12,543 bases of DNA from DASTCC01 sp035711465 (lineage in GTDB: Bacteria; Acidobacteriota; Vicinamibacteria; Vicinamibacterales; SCN-69-37): positions 1 to 12,543 of the forward strand of contig DASTCC010000345.1 in NCBI GenBank assembly GCA_035711465.1, given 5' to 3'. This document shows, one piece after another, positions 11,883 to 12,543 of this stretch. The number at the start of each line of letters is the position of its first letter. The first letter of the stretch is position 1. The notes below the pieces were generated by a model. It had not been told where the DNA came from and searched no databases. It saw only the letters and a program-made list of their open reading frames with translations. The translations under genes were made by a program, and so were the position numbers.

Positions 11883-12543
11883 ATGAATCCAAGGCGTGTA
11901 TTCGCAATCGGTCTGGCCCTCGCCGGGCTGGCAGTCCCCGGACCGATCGCCGCCGCTGGCGCGACGCAGGACCGGCCGCCGCAGACGAAGGCCGACGACA
12001 AGGATCTGAAACAGGCGGAGGAGAACGTCCAGCAGTCGCTCGACGTCCTCACCGAGCTGACGAAGGTGCCCGAGGATCGTATTCCCGCGCATCTGCTGGA
12101 GCGCGCCGAGGCCATCGTCGTGATTCCGACGCTGGTCAGGGGCGGGTTCATCGTCGGCGCCAAGCACGGCACGGGACTGGTCAGCGTGCGCAATCGCGCG
12201 ACCAACAGCTGGTCGGCTCCGGCGTTCGTGAAGATGACCGGCGGCAGCATCGGCTGGCAGATCGGCGCGCAGTCGGTGGACGTCGTCCTCCTGGTGATGA
12301 ATAAGAGGGGCGTCGACGACCTGCTCTCCGACAAGTTCACGCTTGGCGGCTCGCTGTCGGTGGCGGCCGGCCCGGTCGGCCGATCGGCCGATGCCTCCAC
12401 GGACGCGAAGATGAGCGCGCAGATTCTCGCCTACTCGCGCGCGAAGGGACTCTTCGCCGGCGCGACGCTCGAGGGCGCGTCCATCCATACCGACGACGGC
12501 AACAACGAAGCGGTGTATGGCGCTGGCAAGGACGTGAAGCAGA
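11883..12543 (+). CDS. SYLF-domain (Ysc84-type) lipid-binding protein, 5' part
   Basis: 220 codons are present and the frame runs off the right edge. A signal peptide (1-26, hydrophobic LALAGLAVPGPIAAAG) is followed by a linker and then the SYLF domain from about 40: AEAIVVIPTLVRGGFIVGAK (75-94), GTGLVSV, W110-S-A-P-A, GGSIGWQIGAQ (120-130), VVLLVMN (134-140), and YSRAKGLFAGATLEG (184-198), the block that gives the domain its name. SYLF proteins bind phosphoinositides in eukaryotes; the bacterial secreted members are poorly understood and are often linked to envelope stress. ATG 11883 has AGGGAGA about 8 bases upstream. Nothing appears broken in the visible part. Confidence 0.93.
   Translation, partial: MNPRRVFAIGLALAGLAVPGPIAAAGATQDRPPQTKADDKDLKQAEENVQQSLDVLTELTKVPEDRIPAHLLERAEAIVVIPTLVRGGFIVGAKHGTGLVSVRNRATNSWSAPAFVKMTGGSIGWQIGAQSVDVVLLVMNKRGVDDLLSDKFTLGGSLSVAAGPVGRSADASTDAKMSAQILAYSRAKGLFAGATLEGASIHTDDGNNEAVYGAGKDVKQ

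Noticed and set aside
11541..12488. 315-codon minus-strand open frame
   Set aside because: It is antisense to the lmo0937-type and SYLF genes, with no domain of its own.

Overview
The window is GC-rich bacterial chromosomal DNA that most resembles an Acidobacteriota (Vicinamibacteria-type) genome. That assignment is an inference from three things: a large Oar-like TonB receptor with an N-terminal carboxypeptidase-regulatory domain, many secreted or lipoprotein genes of unknown function, and a DUF4956/MgtC-like membrane protein. No 16S or housekeeping marker is present to prove it.

Layout. Positions 1-349 are a junction area: the last 22 codons of a plus-strand gene meet a dead fragment of a type III-like restriction helicase on the minus strand, just beyond the 3' end of a complete tRNA-His(GTG) gene (minus strand, CCA encoded). 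From 396 to 2483 a minus-strand cluster reads DUF4956/MgtC-like membrane protein, then a phospholipase D-superfamily protein with a degenerate second HKD motif, then a small basic protein. From 2646 to 7973 lies a tight four-gene minus-strand operon with 1- to 4-base overlaps or a 2-base gap: TonB-dependent outer-membrane receptor, a lipoprotein with a kinase-like motif layout, a small secreted protein, and a purple-acid-phosphatase-like lipoprotein. Upstream of the receptor are a 16-base direct repeat with a period of 20 and a perfect 16-base palindrome. From 8154 to 8873 is a secreted two-domain IPT/TIG-like protein, on the minus strand, ending at a strong hairpin terminator.

From 9087 the strand switches. 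A secreted protein carries three LecA (PA-IL)-like lectin repeats. It is followed by a general-stress-type glycine-zipper protein, a 49-residue lmo0937-type membrane protein, and the start of a SYLF-domain lipid-binding protein that runs off the right end. This right half looks like an envelope-stress and surface set.

The most interesting unit is the receptor / kinase-like / secreted / phosphatase operon. It would place a possible phosphotransferase and a metallophosphatase outside the cytoplasm next to an outer-membrane receptor. The second is the triple LecA-like lectin.
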